DNA from: Chondrilla cf. caribensis
Lineage: Eukaryota; Porifera; Demospongiae; Chondrillida; Chondrillidae
Length of the DNA: 64,000 nt
Assembly (NCBI GenBank): GCA_964020155.1
Contig: OZ026557.1
Span: 3,078,501-3,142,500, forward strand
Reading direction: 5' to 3'
Part shown: positions 13,701-25,683 of the stretch, piece after piece
Layout: each line of letters begins with the position of its first letter
How positions within the stretch are numbered: position 1 is the first letter of the stretch
Made by a program: the position numbers and the translations under genes
Notes under the pieces: model-generated
Databases searched by the model: none
Told to the model about the DNA's origin: nothing
The model's input: the letters and a program-made list of their open reading frames with translations, nothing else

Positions 13701-14222
13701 TGTATCAGGTAAGTGCACAATGTGGGTGTACAATTTACATCACAATAGTACATTTCTTTCATGTTTCTTCTGCACACATATCATTATCTGCTGTCACAAA
13801 TTTTGTGGGAATCCATCAAAAGTTGGTGAGATTTTATTGTGTATTACAAAATCACCCACGTCAGTGCAGATTCTAAAGAACTAATGAATGACTGTGATTA
13901 TCGATAAAGGAAGATGACTTCATTCCATCCTTACAGAGAGTAGATCACAGATGCTGTCTATTAGGCTTATGACTGAAGGCCATAATCTAGTTCCAGTAAC
14001 AACAACGATAGATAATATATTTATATATTTACCGTTTGCAGGCAACCCTGTAATAATATTTTACATTTTACTTTGTAAATATTTACTATCAGATTGCACA
14101 CTGCACTTTAAATTAAAACTAAAGAGTTCAAGAGCAATTGGAATAAAAATAAATTGCAAGATAAGCATTGATGTGGGTTCAGATAACAGGGTTGTCTTAT
14201 GTCACTAGGTAAAAGAACCTTG

Positions 14223-14250
14223 TCACAGTAGATCAGTTTACTATAAAAGA
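14223..14250 (+). promoter_or_regulatory. Core promoter of family-1 copy 3
   Basis: TATAAAAG at 14242-14249 with the conserved CACAGTAGATCAGTTTAC block directly upstream. The ATG lies 107 bp after the box. Confidence 0.75.
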
Positions 14251-14355
14251 TGCCCCAGACACCAACAAAACCAGCAAAACCAGCAACAGCAACAGTCAAT
14301 TCAACTACACCGAAGATTATCAAGAAATACAGAGATTTAACCCCAGCCCAAGAGA

Positions 14356-15138
14356 ATGATACTCAAGGTTACAGCAGTACTACTTGCCTGTGTCCTGGGA
14401 ACATCGCTAGGAAGACCCATAGAGAAGAGGGATGCTACGGCTACCCCATGTGTAGATTACACAGCGAACTACATACAACCTAACTACATCCTGTTGGAAA
14501 GTGTCAAGCGTGTCTGCACAGCAGTCAAGGACCTTGACAACTTCATTGATATCACTGGACAGCAATGTCCTTATCCAAACAATTCGGAGGCTTTGATAGG
14601 AGATCCACAAGCTTTTGACGAAGTGGTTGAAAAACTACAAGTTGTGTACCTATCAGAGATTTCCAAAGCCATCAAATATGGACAGAACATCACAGAATGC
14701 ATTACTGTGGAAGATGAAAAGTTGCGGTTCAACATATCTTCCAAGCTTGCACTTGTTCAAAATACACTGCAGGAAATGGTGAGTAAGGTTTATAAACTAT
14801 TTTCCATTTGCTGTTAAACATGTGCGTTTTATACATATGCATGTATGCATATAAATATATCACAAAACACTACTTTAAATTCATCAATGTATTTACAATG
14901 AAATGTTATCATATTGTACCTATCTTCATACACATAGATGACTGCAGGGTGCAAGGCGAAGAGCTCTGGACTTGTCTGTGGTAATGACAAGATCTATCCA
15001 TCCACTGCTGTACATTCAAGTATTAGCTTAAGTGATTACAAGTGTTTGGCCAAGTTTGGTATTGCTGCTGCCATAAGATTCATTGTAGAGAAGGGAAGAG
15101 ACCATGACTGGTTCTTTGGATCAGTAGGATGTCGTTAA
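14356..15138 (+). CDS. Family-1 secreted 8-cysteine protein, copy 3
   Basis: Exons 14356-14778 and 14938-15138, phase 0, give 207 aa. The signal peptide is about 1-19, the Lys-Arg site is at 24-25, and mature Asp26 follows. Cysteines are at 32, 54, 71, 115, 146, 155, 177 and 206. Predicted helices are about 40-64, 85-110, 121-148 and 170-196. N-glycosylation sequons are NNS (75), NIT (111) and NIS (127). Exon 1 encodes the same protein as copy 4. Exon 2 differs by one residue (Ser instead of Asn at 151). It is the product of a very recent duplication, or a collapsed or expanded haplotype. Confidence 0.88.
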
Positions 15139-17078
15139 CAGTCCAGAAACCTCCTTCGATAGTGCTATATATTCCAGAGTTAAATTTTAGTCTATTTTTT
15201 CATTCCAAACTTATAATTTTCAGCATTTAGTAAAAACAATTACATACTAATATATATAAGGTAATTTTACATATAATTTCTGTGGAATAGTGTTTATAAT
15301 TTTCATCCAATATTGCTGTTTATACCAGTGTGTTAATTCTAAATCCAATAATCAGTCCTAATATTGCACAAAATGTGTAGTGTGTCTACTTCTGATGAAG
15401 TTTGGCCTGCAATAATTGGAATATGTTGACACTATTGCTGTAGGAATAGTATAAATTATTTTACGAAGTAATAGTAATATATTAGAATTAGTTGTATAAT
15501 TATGCATAATGTATTCATAATATTATCATAGTTGTAAAATTATGTATATTTTAATCGTATAGAAGATACTCTTTTGGATTGTCTATCTTTGGATAGTTAC
15601 GCATGTCACTTATTGGCAAAATAATTGCACTGTTTCGCTCTCTTGGGCTCTTTCAGGTAAAGTCTACAAAACCACCTAAACTAACTTTGCCTGAAGAACC
15701 ACAAGAGGATGAAATGTTGTAATCCTTTAGACAACAAGTAACGTGCACAATTGTTCAAAAACAGACATCAATTTATTAAGGCTTAGCATGTCAACCGACT
15801 TCTGTTGTAAGATGTGTGATTATATCTAGATCTGTGCTGACAACAGTGTTAAGAGTCATTGTGACTCATGCAAGAGGCACTGTATACTCTAATTCTAAAG
15901 GTTAATCATTGTAAAAGAGAGAGAAAACCCAAAGGCCTCAATGATGACAACATATCTGCACATACTTAATGTAACAGCATGAGTGTGAGTATGACTGTGC
16001 ATGGTTAATGTGTTAATATGTAGTCTTATTGCATGTGCATGATACTTGTGAGGCTTCTGTTTGTCTGTTTCGGACAATTGCGCCCGTCACTTGTTGTCAA
16101 AATGATTGCAACATTTCATTCTCTTGGGGTTCCTCAGGCAATAATAAGTAATAATAATAAGTGATTGCAAAGAACATTCATTTAGGAAGTTAGGAAGTTA
16201 GCCACCACATTTACTCAGTCACTTCCTTTCTACTTTATGCCAGCATTCTGAGTTCATTCTTGCTAAGCATGTTTCCAATCATCATTAAGTATTTTCACTT
16301 ATGCTTTGGACATTGCTTTAACATCAAAGTTTGTGTGATCCTTTCATCTTAAAGTGTTGATTACATTTTGAATAGCCTAGGGTATATTTATATAATGAAT
16401 AGAATGATAATCATCCCTTAAAGTTGTACTGTACTACAATAGTCATTGATAATAACATAATAAAGAAGCAATCACATGTACTGTGGTACATAAAGTTATA
16501 CTTAGAATTAATTGAATTGCATTTTCAAAATTGAATTCAACATAAGAGGTAATCGTTGGATGGCATAGCAAATAGTAATGTACTTAGCTTGTTCAATAAA
16601 CTTAAAATCTATGAGGAAGCAAATGTTCTGCTACCATAAAGAAGTTCTGGAAGCCAATGCATGAAAATAAACAGTACCTAGTGTGGGGTACGTTACTGAC
16701 TATACTGCACATTGTGGACAATCTACTCATTGACAACTGAATTGTAGTGCATTCTTACTAATCTACCAAACTTGATGGGGAAATATCCACCATGTATGTA
16801 TACAAATCGATTTGTGGATGGAAATGATGGTGAATAAAAGGTTTAGGCTATAGTGGTGGCAAATTAGCAGAAATGCATTGTTGAATTCTATTTGGTATAA
16901 TTGTCTTACAGTTATGTGATAATATGTGAACACAATTAAATAGACTATAATACTTCATAAACCAAAAAGACCAATTCCAAACCAAAATTGGTATGCCTTA
17001 GTAAAGACATCCATCAACAAACACTACTGTATGCATATAAATTATTTCATCAGTATGGCTATATGTAAGCTAAAAAAT

Positions 17079-17330
17079 TCAATTTTGTAAATGTGCTTGT
17101 CTATATCCTTTGACCTCAAAATCCCTATCAAAATGCAATTTACTAATGGGAACACTCATAACTTTTTGATGTCCATTGAAGAGGTACTCATATTTCAAGT
17201 TTGTCCTTGTGTACTCTTTGTGACATACATTGCACTTATATGGGTTACATACACACTTCATGAAATTTCTATGGATTCGGATTACTAAAAGATAACAGCT
17301 TTGTAGGCAGGAAAATGTGTCCTCTTGCAA
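17079..17330 (-). pseudogene. C2H2 zinc-finger fossil in unit 3
   Basis: An 83-codon minus-strand frame contains 'NPYKCNVCHKEYTRTNLKY', which matches the start of a Krüppel-type finger (linker-like N-P-Y, CxxC, aromatic, Leu). The H-x3-H end is lost ('YEYLFNGHQK'). It follows 'RIHRNFMK', which looks like the end of a preceding finger. The block recurs in units 1, 2, 4 and 5, and in more decayed form at the unit starts and at 39420-39600. This is a relic that travels with the array, not a working gene. Confidence 0.5.
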
Positions 17331-19798
17331 TACCTATAATTGCTATTGGGAGGGCAATGTCATAAAAATGTCCATTGGGTTTGTTCTGTTATTGCTTGTT
17401 GGGTAATACACATATACTCAATTGTTTCGGAATAAATCAATATCGATTGATTATATTATTTTCATAGTACTTACATGATGCAGTACATACCATTAATTTC
17501 TTGCATTAGACATACTGTGTAGCTGAAAGTTCACTACTCTTTTGTAAGTACCTACAATCACTTTTAAATTACTAATTCTACTCGATGAAAAGAGCACACT
17601 ACTAAACAGATGTATATTATTGAGATGTTATACAGATGTAATCATCACAGAATAATGAATAGTATAGGTTTTAAAATGTTGTATACTTTTAGTGGTTTAG
17701 AAAACAAGGGCAGTATGTGATGCTGCTAAAGTGTCCATGTCCTATCCATTATAGCATGTGCTGATATCAAAATCATTATAATTATGACACACCAGCTGAA
17801 TGCTCAAAACTTTACACAAGCTAGGGGTTTAAACATCACAAATTTAATGTACAACATTGCCATTTCTATAGCAAAAGACGCTGTACATAAATTTTCACCA
17901 ACATAGTTATAATATGGCTATCGTTATTGGTTCCAATTAACATTTAATAAAATGGAGAGAGCCATCCCAAGTCATTTTCAAATACTGCATTTTGAAATAT
18001 TTACCTATATACTTAATACTATATGCACGTAATAGTAGATGTACTAGTGATAACTTCCAATATATGGTTCACCATGTACTTTAACCTCACAACCATTGGC
18101 AAGTGAGACTAACCAATAGGGATGTTTTCAAAGGTTTGTGATGTCCCATTTTAGAGGTACTCATATTTCAAATGTTCTTTGTGAGATTTCACTGTGCAAT
18201 GTTCTCACTGTCTGAAACACGCTGCACTTATATGGGGTTATATGTACAGCTTCATAACAATGTTTCTACAGATTCCCATGTCATGATGGTATGATGCTGT
18301 TTTGTGATTGCATGGATGAGCTGATATACAGATACTTTTGAACTTCTTTAGAAGACATGGTGTGAATGTGTCATAATATTGAAATAATACTAATTACACT
18401 TTAATTCAGCGTAGCCACAGCTTAGTTTTTCTGGCATATTATCCATTTTGAATTTCTACTATGTACATATGTGCTTCTATTTATAACTGGTCGGCATTTG
18501 TACCATCATTATGGCATGCAGATTCACAGATTGGCATATATGGAATTGTACTTCAGGGTGAGATTCACACAATCCTTGAAAAAGGTAATACATAGCTATA
18601 GGTTGCAGTAGGCACATGGGAAAACCTGTTCACAACTATGATATCATGATTACTTGAAGAGTGCACAATGTGGGTGTATAATTTACATCACAATAGTACA
18701 TTTCTTTCATGTTTCTTCTGCAAACATATCATTATCTGCTGTCACAAATTTTGTGGGAATCCATCAAAAGTTGGTGAGAATTTATTGTGTATTACAAACC
18801 ACCCACATCAGTGCAGATTCTAATGAACTAACAAATGACTGTGATTATCGATTAAGGAGGATGATTTGATTTCATCCTTACAGGGAGTAGATCACACATG
18901 CTGTCTAATACGCTTGTGTCTGAAACCCACAATCAATTTCCAGTATCAACCACAGAATGTATTAGCAGCTGCAGTTTGCAAGTGACACTGTAAAAATACA
19001 ATTAAATGTAGCATAGCCACAGCTTAGTTTGTGTAGCATATTATCTATTTTAAATTACCACAATATATGTGCTTCTATTTATATCCGGTCAGAATTTGTA
19101 CAATCATTATGGCAGATTCACAGTGTGGTATATTTGAAAATTAATGCACTTCAGAATGAGATTCACTGTATCCTTGAAAAAGATAATGCATAGCTATAGG
19201 TTGCAGTAGGCACATGGAAAAACCTGTTCACAACTATGATATCATGATTACATGAAGGGTGTCCCCAATATTGTATCAGGTAAGTGCACAATGTGGGTGT
19301 ACAATTTACATCACAATAGTACATTTCTTTCATGTTTCTTCTGCACACATATCATTATCTGCTGTCACAAATTTTGTGGGAATCCATCAAAAGTTGGTGA
19401 GATTTTATTGTGTATTACAAAATCACCCACGTCAGTGCAGATTCTAAAGAACTAATGAATGACTGTGATTATCGATAAAGGAAGATGACTTCATTCCATC
19501 CTTACAGAGAGTAGATCACAGATGCTGTCTATTAGGCTTATGACTGAAGGCCATAATCTAGTTCCAGTAACAACAACGATAAATAATAATATTATTTTAT
19601 ATATTTACAGTTTGCAGGCAACCCTGTAATAATATTTTACATTTTACTTTGTAAATATTTACTATCAGATTGCACACTGCACTTTAAATTAAAACTAAAG
19701 AGTTCAAGAGCAATTGGAATAAAAATAAATTGCAAGATAAGCATTGATGTGGGTTCAGATAACAGGGTTGTCTTATGTCACTAGGTAAAAGAACCTTG

Positions 19799-19826
19799 TC
19801 ACAGTAGATCAGTTTACTATAAAAGA
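19799..19826 (+). promoter_or_regulatory. Core promoter of family-1 copy 4
   Basis: TATAAAAG at 19818-19825, 107 bp before the ATG, preceded by the conserved CACAGTAGATCAGTTTAC block. Confidence 0.75.
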
Positions 19827-19931
19827 TGTCCCAGACACTAACAAAACCAGCAAAACCAGCAAGAGCAAGAGTGAATCAAGGTACACTGAAGATTATCAAG
19901 AAATACAGAGATTTAACCCCAACCCAAGAGA

Positions 19932-20714
19932 ATGATACTCAAGGTTACAGCAGTACTACTTGCCTGTGTCCTGGGAACATCGCTAGGAAGACCCATAGAG
20001 AAGAGGGATGCTACGGCTACCCCGTGTGTAGATTACACAGCGAACTACATACAACCTAACTACATCCTGTTGGAAAGTGTCAAGCGTGTCTGCACAGCAG
20101 TCAAGGACCTTGACAACTTCATTGATATCACTGGACAGCAATGTCCTTATCCAAACAATTCGGAGGCTTTGATAGGAGATCCACAAGCTTTTGACGAAGT
20201 GGTTGAAAAACTACAAGTTGTGTACCTATCAGAGATTTCCAAAGCCATCAAATATGGACAGAACATCACAGAATGCATTACTGTGGAAGATGAAAAGTTG
20301 CGGTTCAACATATCTTCCAAGCTTGCACTTGTTCAAAATACACTGCAGGAAATGGTGAGTAAGGTTTATAAACTATTTTCCATTTGCTGTTAAACATGTG
20401 CGTTTTATACATATGCATGTATGCATATAAATATATCACAAAACACTACTTTAAATTCATCAATGTATTTACAATGAAATGTTATCATATTGTACCTATC
20501 TTCATACACATAGATGACTGCAGGGTGCAAGGCGAAGAACTCTGGACTTGTCTGTGGTAATGACAAGATCTATCCATCCACTGCTGTACATTCAAGTATT
20601 AGCTTAAGTGATTACAAGTGTTTGGCCAAGTTTGGTATTGCTGCTGCCATAAGATTCATTGTAGAGAAGGGAAGAGACCATGACTGGTTCTTTGGATCAG
20701 TAGGATGTCGTTAA
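19932..20714 (+). CDS. Family-1 secreted 8-cysteine protein, copy 4
   Basis: Exons 19932-20354 and 20514-20714, phase 0, give 207 aa with the same features as copy 3: signal peptide, KR-ended propeptide and 8 cysteines. Its exon-1 protein is identical to that of copy 3. The 5' UTR is slightly different (a 'agagcaagagtgaatcaaggtac' type change between 19860 and 19885), so the two copies are not a simple sequencing repeat of one locus. Confidence 0.88.
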
Positions 20715-22655
20715 CAGTCCAGAAACCTCCTTCGATAGTGCTATATATTCCAGAGTTAAATTTTAGTCTATTTTTTCATTCCAAACTTATAATTTTCAGC
20801 ATTTAGTAAAAACAATTACATACTAATATATATAATGTAATTTTACATATAATTTCTGTGGAATAGTGTTTATAATTTTCATCCAATATTGCTGTTTATA
20901 CCAGTGTGTTAATTCTAAATCCAATAATCAGTCCTAATATTGCACAAAATGTGTAGTGCGTCTACTTCTGATGAAGTTTGGCCTGCAATAATTGGAATAT
21001 GTTGACACTATTGCTGTAGGAATAGTATAAAATTATTTTACGAAGTAATAGTAATATATTAGAATTAGTTGTATAATTATGCATAATGTATTCATAATAT
21101 TATCATAGTTGTAAAATTATGTATATTTTAATCGTATAGAAGATACTCTTTTGGATTGTCTATCTTTGGATAGTTACGCATGTCACTTATTGGCAAAATA
21201 ATTGCACTGTTTCGCTCTCTTGGGCTCTTTCAGGTAAAGTCTACAAAACCACCTAAACTAACTTTGCCTGAAGAACCACAAGAGGATGAAATGTTGTAAT
21301 CCTTTAGACAACAAGTAACGTGCACAATTGTTCAAAAACAGACATCAATTTATTAAGGCTTAGCATGTCAACCGACTTCTGTTGTAAGATGTGTGATTAT
21401 ATCTAGATCTGTGCTGACAACAGTGTTAAGAGTCATTGTGACTCATGCAAGAGGCACTGTATACTCTAATTCTAAAGGTTAATCATTGTAAAAGAGAGAG
21501 AAAACCCAAAGGCCTCAATGATGACAACATATCTGCACATACTTAATGTAACAGCATGAGTGTGAGTATGACTGTGCATGGTTAATGTGTTAATATGTAG
21601 TCTTATTGCATGTGCATGATACTTGTGAGGCTTCTGTTTGTCTGTTTCGGACAATTGCGCCCGTCACTTGTTGTCAAAATGATTGCAACATTTCATTCTC
21701 TTGGGGTTCCTCAGGCAATAATAAGTAATAATAATAAGTGATTGCAAAGAACATTCATTTAGGAAGTTAGGAAGTTAGCCACCACATTTACTCAGTCACT
21801 TCCTTTCTACTTTATGCCAGCATTCTGAGTTCATTCTTGCTAAGCATGTTTCCAATCATCATTAAGTATTTTCACTTATGCTTTGGACATTGCTTTAACA
21901 TCAAAGTTTGTGTGACCCTTTCATCTTAAAGTGTTGATTACATTTTGAATAGCCTAGGGTATATTTATATAATGAATAGAATGATAATCATCCCTTAAAG
22001 TTGTACTGTACTACAATAGTCATTGATAATAACATAATAAAGAAGCAATCACATGTACTGTGGTACATAAAGTTATACTTAGAATTAATTGAATTGCAAT
22101 TTCAAAATTGAATTCAACATAAGAGGTAATTGTTGGATGGCATAGCAAATAGTAATGTACTTAGCTTGTTCAATAAACTTAAAATCTATGAGGAAGCAAA
22201 TGTTCTGCTACCATAAAGAAGTTCTGGAAGCCAATGCATGAAAATAAACAGTACCTAGTGTGGGGTACGTTACTGACTCTACTGCACATTGTGGACAATC
22301 TACTCATTGACAACTGAATTGTAGTGCATTCTTACTAATCTACCAAACTTGATGGGGAAATATCCACCATGTATGTATACAAATTGATTTGTGGATGGAA
22401 ATGATGGTGAATAAAAGGTTTAGGCTATAGTGGTGGCAAATTAGCAGAAATGCATTGTTGAATTCTATTTGGTATAATTGTCTTACAGTTATGTGATAAT
22501 ATGTGAACACAATTAAATAGACTATAATACTTCATAAACCAAAAAGACCAATTCCAAACCAAAATTGGTATGCCTTAGTAAAGACATTCATCAACAAACA
22601 CTACTGTATGCATATAAATTATTTCATCAGTATGGCTATATGTAAGCTAAAAAAT

Positions 22656-22907
22656 TCAATTTTGTAAATGTGCTTGTCTATATCCTTTGACCTCAAAATC
22701 CCTATCAAAATGCAATTTACTAATGGGAACACTCATAACTTTTTGATGTCCATTGAAGAGGTACTCATATTTCAAGTTTGTCCTTGTGTACTCTTTGTGA
22801 CATACATTGCACTTATATGGGTTACATGCACACTTCATGAAATTTCTATGGATTCGGATTACTAAAAGATAACAGCTTTGTAGGCAGGAAAATGTGTCCT
22901 CTTGCAA
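22656..22907 (-). pseudogene. C2H2 zinc-finger fossil in unit 4
   Basis: The same 83-codon minus-strand relic as at 17079-17330, with one residue change (CAC instead of CVC before NPYKC). It has one recognisable CxxC half-finger and no complete finger. Confidence 0.5.
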
Positions 22908-24752
22908 TACCTATAATTGCTATTGGGAGGGCAATGTCATAAAAATGTCCATTGGGTTCGTTCTGTTATTGCTTGTTGGGTAATACACATATACTCAATT
23001 GTTTCGGAATAAATCAATATCGATTGATTATATTATTTTCATAGTACTTACATGATGCAGTACATACCATTAATTTCTTGCATTAGACACACTGTGTAGC
23101 TGAAAGTTCACTACTCTTTTGTAAGTACCTACAATCACTTTTAAATTACTAATTCTACTGGATGAAAAGAGCACACTACTAAACAGATGCATATTATTGA
23201 GATGTTATACAGATGTAATCATCACAGAATAATGAATAGTATAGGTTTTAAAATGTTGTATACTTTTAGTGGTTTAGAAAACAAGGGCAGTATGTGATGC
23301 TGCTAGAGTGTCCATGTCCTAACCATTATAGCATGTGCTGATATCAAAATCATTATTATGACACACCAGCTGAATGCTCAAAACTTTACACAAGCTAGGG
23401 GTTTAAACATCACAAATTTAATGTACAACATTGCCATTTCTATAGCAAAAGACGCTGTACATAAATTTTCACCAACATAGTTATAATATGGCTATCGTTA
23501 TTGGTTCCAATTAACATTTAATAAAATGGAGAGAGCCATCCCAAGTCATTTTCAAATACTGCATTTTGAAATATTTACCTATATACTTAATACTATATGC
23601 ACGTAATAGTAGATGTACTAGTGATAACTTCCAATATATGGTTCACCATGTACTTTAACCTCACAACCATTGGCAAGTGAGACTAACCAATAGGGATGTT
23701 TTCAAAGGTTTGTGATGTCCCATTTTAGAGGTACTCATATTTCAAATGTTCTTTGTGAGATTTCACTGTGCAATGTTCTCACTGTCTGAAACACACTGCA
23801 CTTATATGGGGTTATATGTACAGCTTCATAACAATGTTTCTACAGATTCCCATGTCATGATGGTATGATGCTGTTTTGTGATTGCATGGATGAGCTGATA
23901 TACAGATACTTTTGAACTTCTTTAGAAGACATGGTGTGAATGTGTCATAATATTGAAATAATACTAATTACACTTTAATTCAGCGTAGCCACAGCTTAGT
24001 TTTTCTGGCATATTATCCATTTTGAATTTCTACTATGTACATATGTGCTTCTATTTATAACTGGTCGGCATTTGTACCATCATTATGGCATGCAGATTCA
24101 CAGATTGGCATATATGGAATTGTACTTCAGGGTGAGATTCACACAATCCTTGAAAAAGGTAATACATAGCTATAGGTTGCAGTAGGCACATGGGAAAACC
24201 TGTTCACAACTATGATATCATGATTACATGAAGAGTGTCACAAATATTGTATTAGGTAAGTGCACAATGTGGGTGTACAATTTACATCACAATAGTACTT
24301 TTCTTTCATGTTTCTTCTGCACACATATCATTATCTGCTGTCACAAATTTTGTGGGAATCCATCAAAAGTTGGTGAGATTTTATTGTGTATTATAAAATC
24401 ACCCACATCAGTGCTAATGAACTAATGAATGACTGTGATTATCGATAAAGGAAGATGACTTCATTCCATCCTTACAGGGAGTAGATCGCAGCTGCTGTCT
24501 ATTAGGCTTATGACATAATCTATTTCCAGTAACAACAACGATAGATAATATATTTATATATTTACAGTTTGCAGGCAACCCTGTAATAATATTTTGCATT
24601 TTACTTTGTAAATATTTATCAGATTGCACACTGCACTTTAAATTAAAACTAAAGAGTTCAAGAGCAATTGGAACAAAAATAAATTGCAAGATAAGCATTG
24701 ATGTGGGTTCAGATAACAGGGTTGTCTTATGTCACTAGGTAAAAGAACCTTG

Positions 24753-24780
24753 TCACAGTAGATCAGTTTACTATAAAAGA
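24753..24780 (+). promoter_or_regulatory. Core promoter of family-1 copy 5
   Basis: TATAAAAG at 24772-24779 with the conserved upstream CACAGTAGATCAGTTTAC block, 107 bp before the ATG. Confidence 0.75.
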
Positions 24781-24885
24781 TGCCCCAGACACCAACAAAA
24801 CCAGCAAAACCAGCAACAGCAACAGTCAATTCAACTACACCGAAGATTATCAAGAAATACAGAGATTTAACCCCAGCCCAAGAGA

Positions 24886-25683
24886 ATGATACTCAAGGTT
24901 ACAGCAGTACTACTTGCCTGTGTCCTGGGAACATCGCTAGGAAGACCCATAGAGAAGAGGGATGCTACGGCTACCCCATGTGTAGATTACACAGCGAACT
25001 ACATACAACCTAACTACATCCTGTTGGAAAGTGTCAAGCGTGTCTGCACAGCAGTCAAGGACCTTGACAACTTCATCGATATCTCTGTACAGCAATGTCC
25101 TTATCCAAACAATGTAGAGGCTTTGATGGGACTATATTATCCACAAGCTTTTGATGAAGTGGTTCAGGAACTGCAAGATGTTTACCTATCAAAGATTTTA
25201 CATGCCATCAAATATGGACAGAACATCACAGAATGCATTACTGTGGAAGATGAAAAGTTGCGGTTCAACATATCTTCCAAGCTTGCACTTGTTCAGAATA
25301 CACTGCAGGAAATGGTGAGCAAAGCCTATACACAATATTCCATGTTCAGTGAAGTATGTATGTACATATATATGCATGTATGTATATAAAATTAAATATA
25401 TCATAAAACATAACTTTTAAATTCATCAATGTATTTACAATGAAATGTTATCATAATATTGTACCTATCTTCATACACATAGATGACTGCAGGGTGCAAG
25501 ACAAAGAACTCTGGACTTGTCTGTGGTAATGACAAGATCTATCCATCCACTGCTGTACATTCAAGTATTAGCTTAAGTGATTACAAGTGCTTGGCCAAGT
25601 TTGGTGTTGCTACTGCCATAAGATTGATTGTGGAGACAGGAAGAGAACATGACTGGTTCTTTGGATCAGTAGGATGTCGTTAA
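24886..25683 (+). CDS. Family-1 secreted 8-cysteine protein, copy 5 (mosaic)
   Basis: Exons 24886-25314 and 25483-25683, phase 0, give 209 aa. The 5' UTR and the N-terminal third (MILKVTAVLL, PCVDYTANY) match copies 3 and 4. From 'ISVQQC' onward, including exon 2 ('KTKNSGLVCG', 'VATAIRLIVETGREHDW'), it matches copy 2. All 8 cysteines and the Lys-Arg propeptide end are kept. It looks like a recombinant of the two classes with an intact product. Confidence 0.87.

Larger units (their letters stand above)
12570..18139. repeat. Array unit 3 (5.57 kb, contains family-1 copy 3)
   Basis: A direct tandem repeat of the next unit (18140-23713), with only scattered single-base changes and small indels visible. 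It contains an internal duplication of about 600 bp (about 12838-13440 and 13441-14040), with the phrases 'gtagccacagcttagttt' and 'caatgtgggtgtataatttacat' each present twice. Downstream of the gene are two diverged copies of a 'gtcac..attggcaaaataattgca..ctcttggg' block (about 15600-15660 and 16080-16140). No second gene is seen. Confidence 0.9.
18140..23713. repeat. Array unit 4 (5.57 kb, contains family-1 copy 4)
   Basis: Nearly identical to unit 3 along its full length, including the internal ~600-bp duplication, the intron, the downstream repeats and the zinc-finger fossil (22656-22907, minus). The start-to-start distance to the next anchor is 5574 bp, against 5570 bp for unit 3. Confidence 0.9.

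Noticed and set aside
1421..25683. Family 1 as venom-type peptides (signal, dibasic propeptide end, cysteines)
   Set aside because: The mature chain is long (~185 aa), helix-rich and N-glycosylated with spaced cysteines, unlike short disulfide-dense venom peptides. Not excluded, only less likely.
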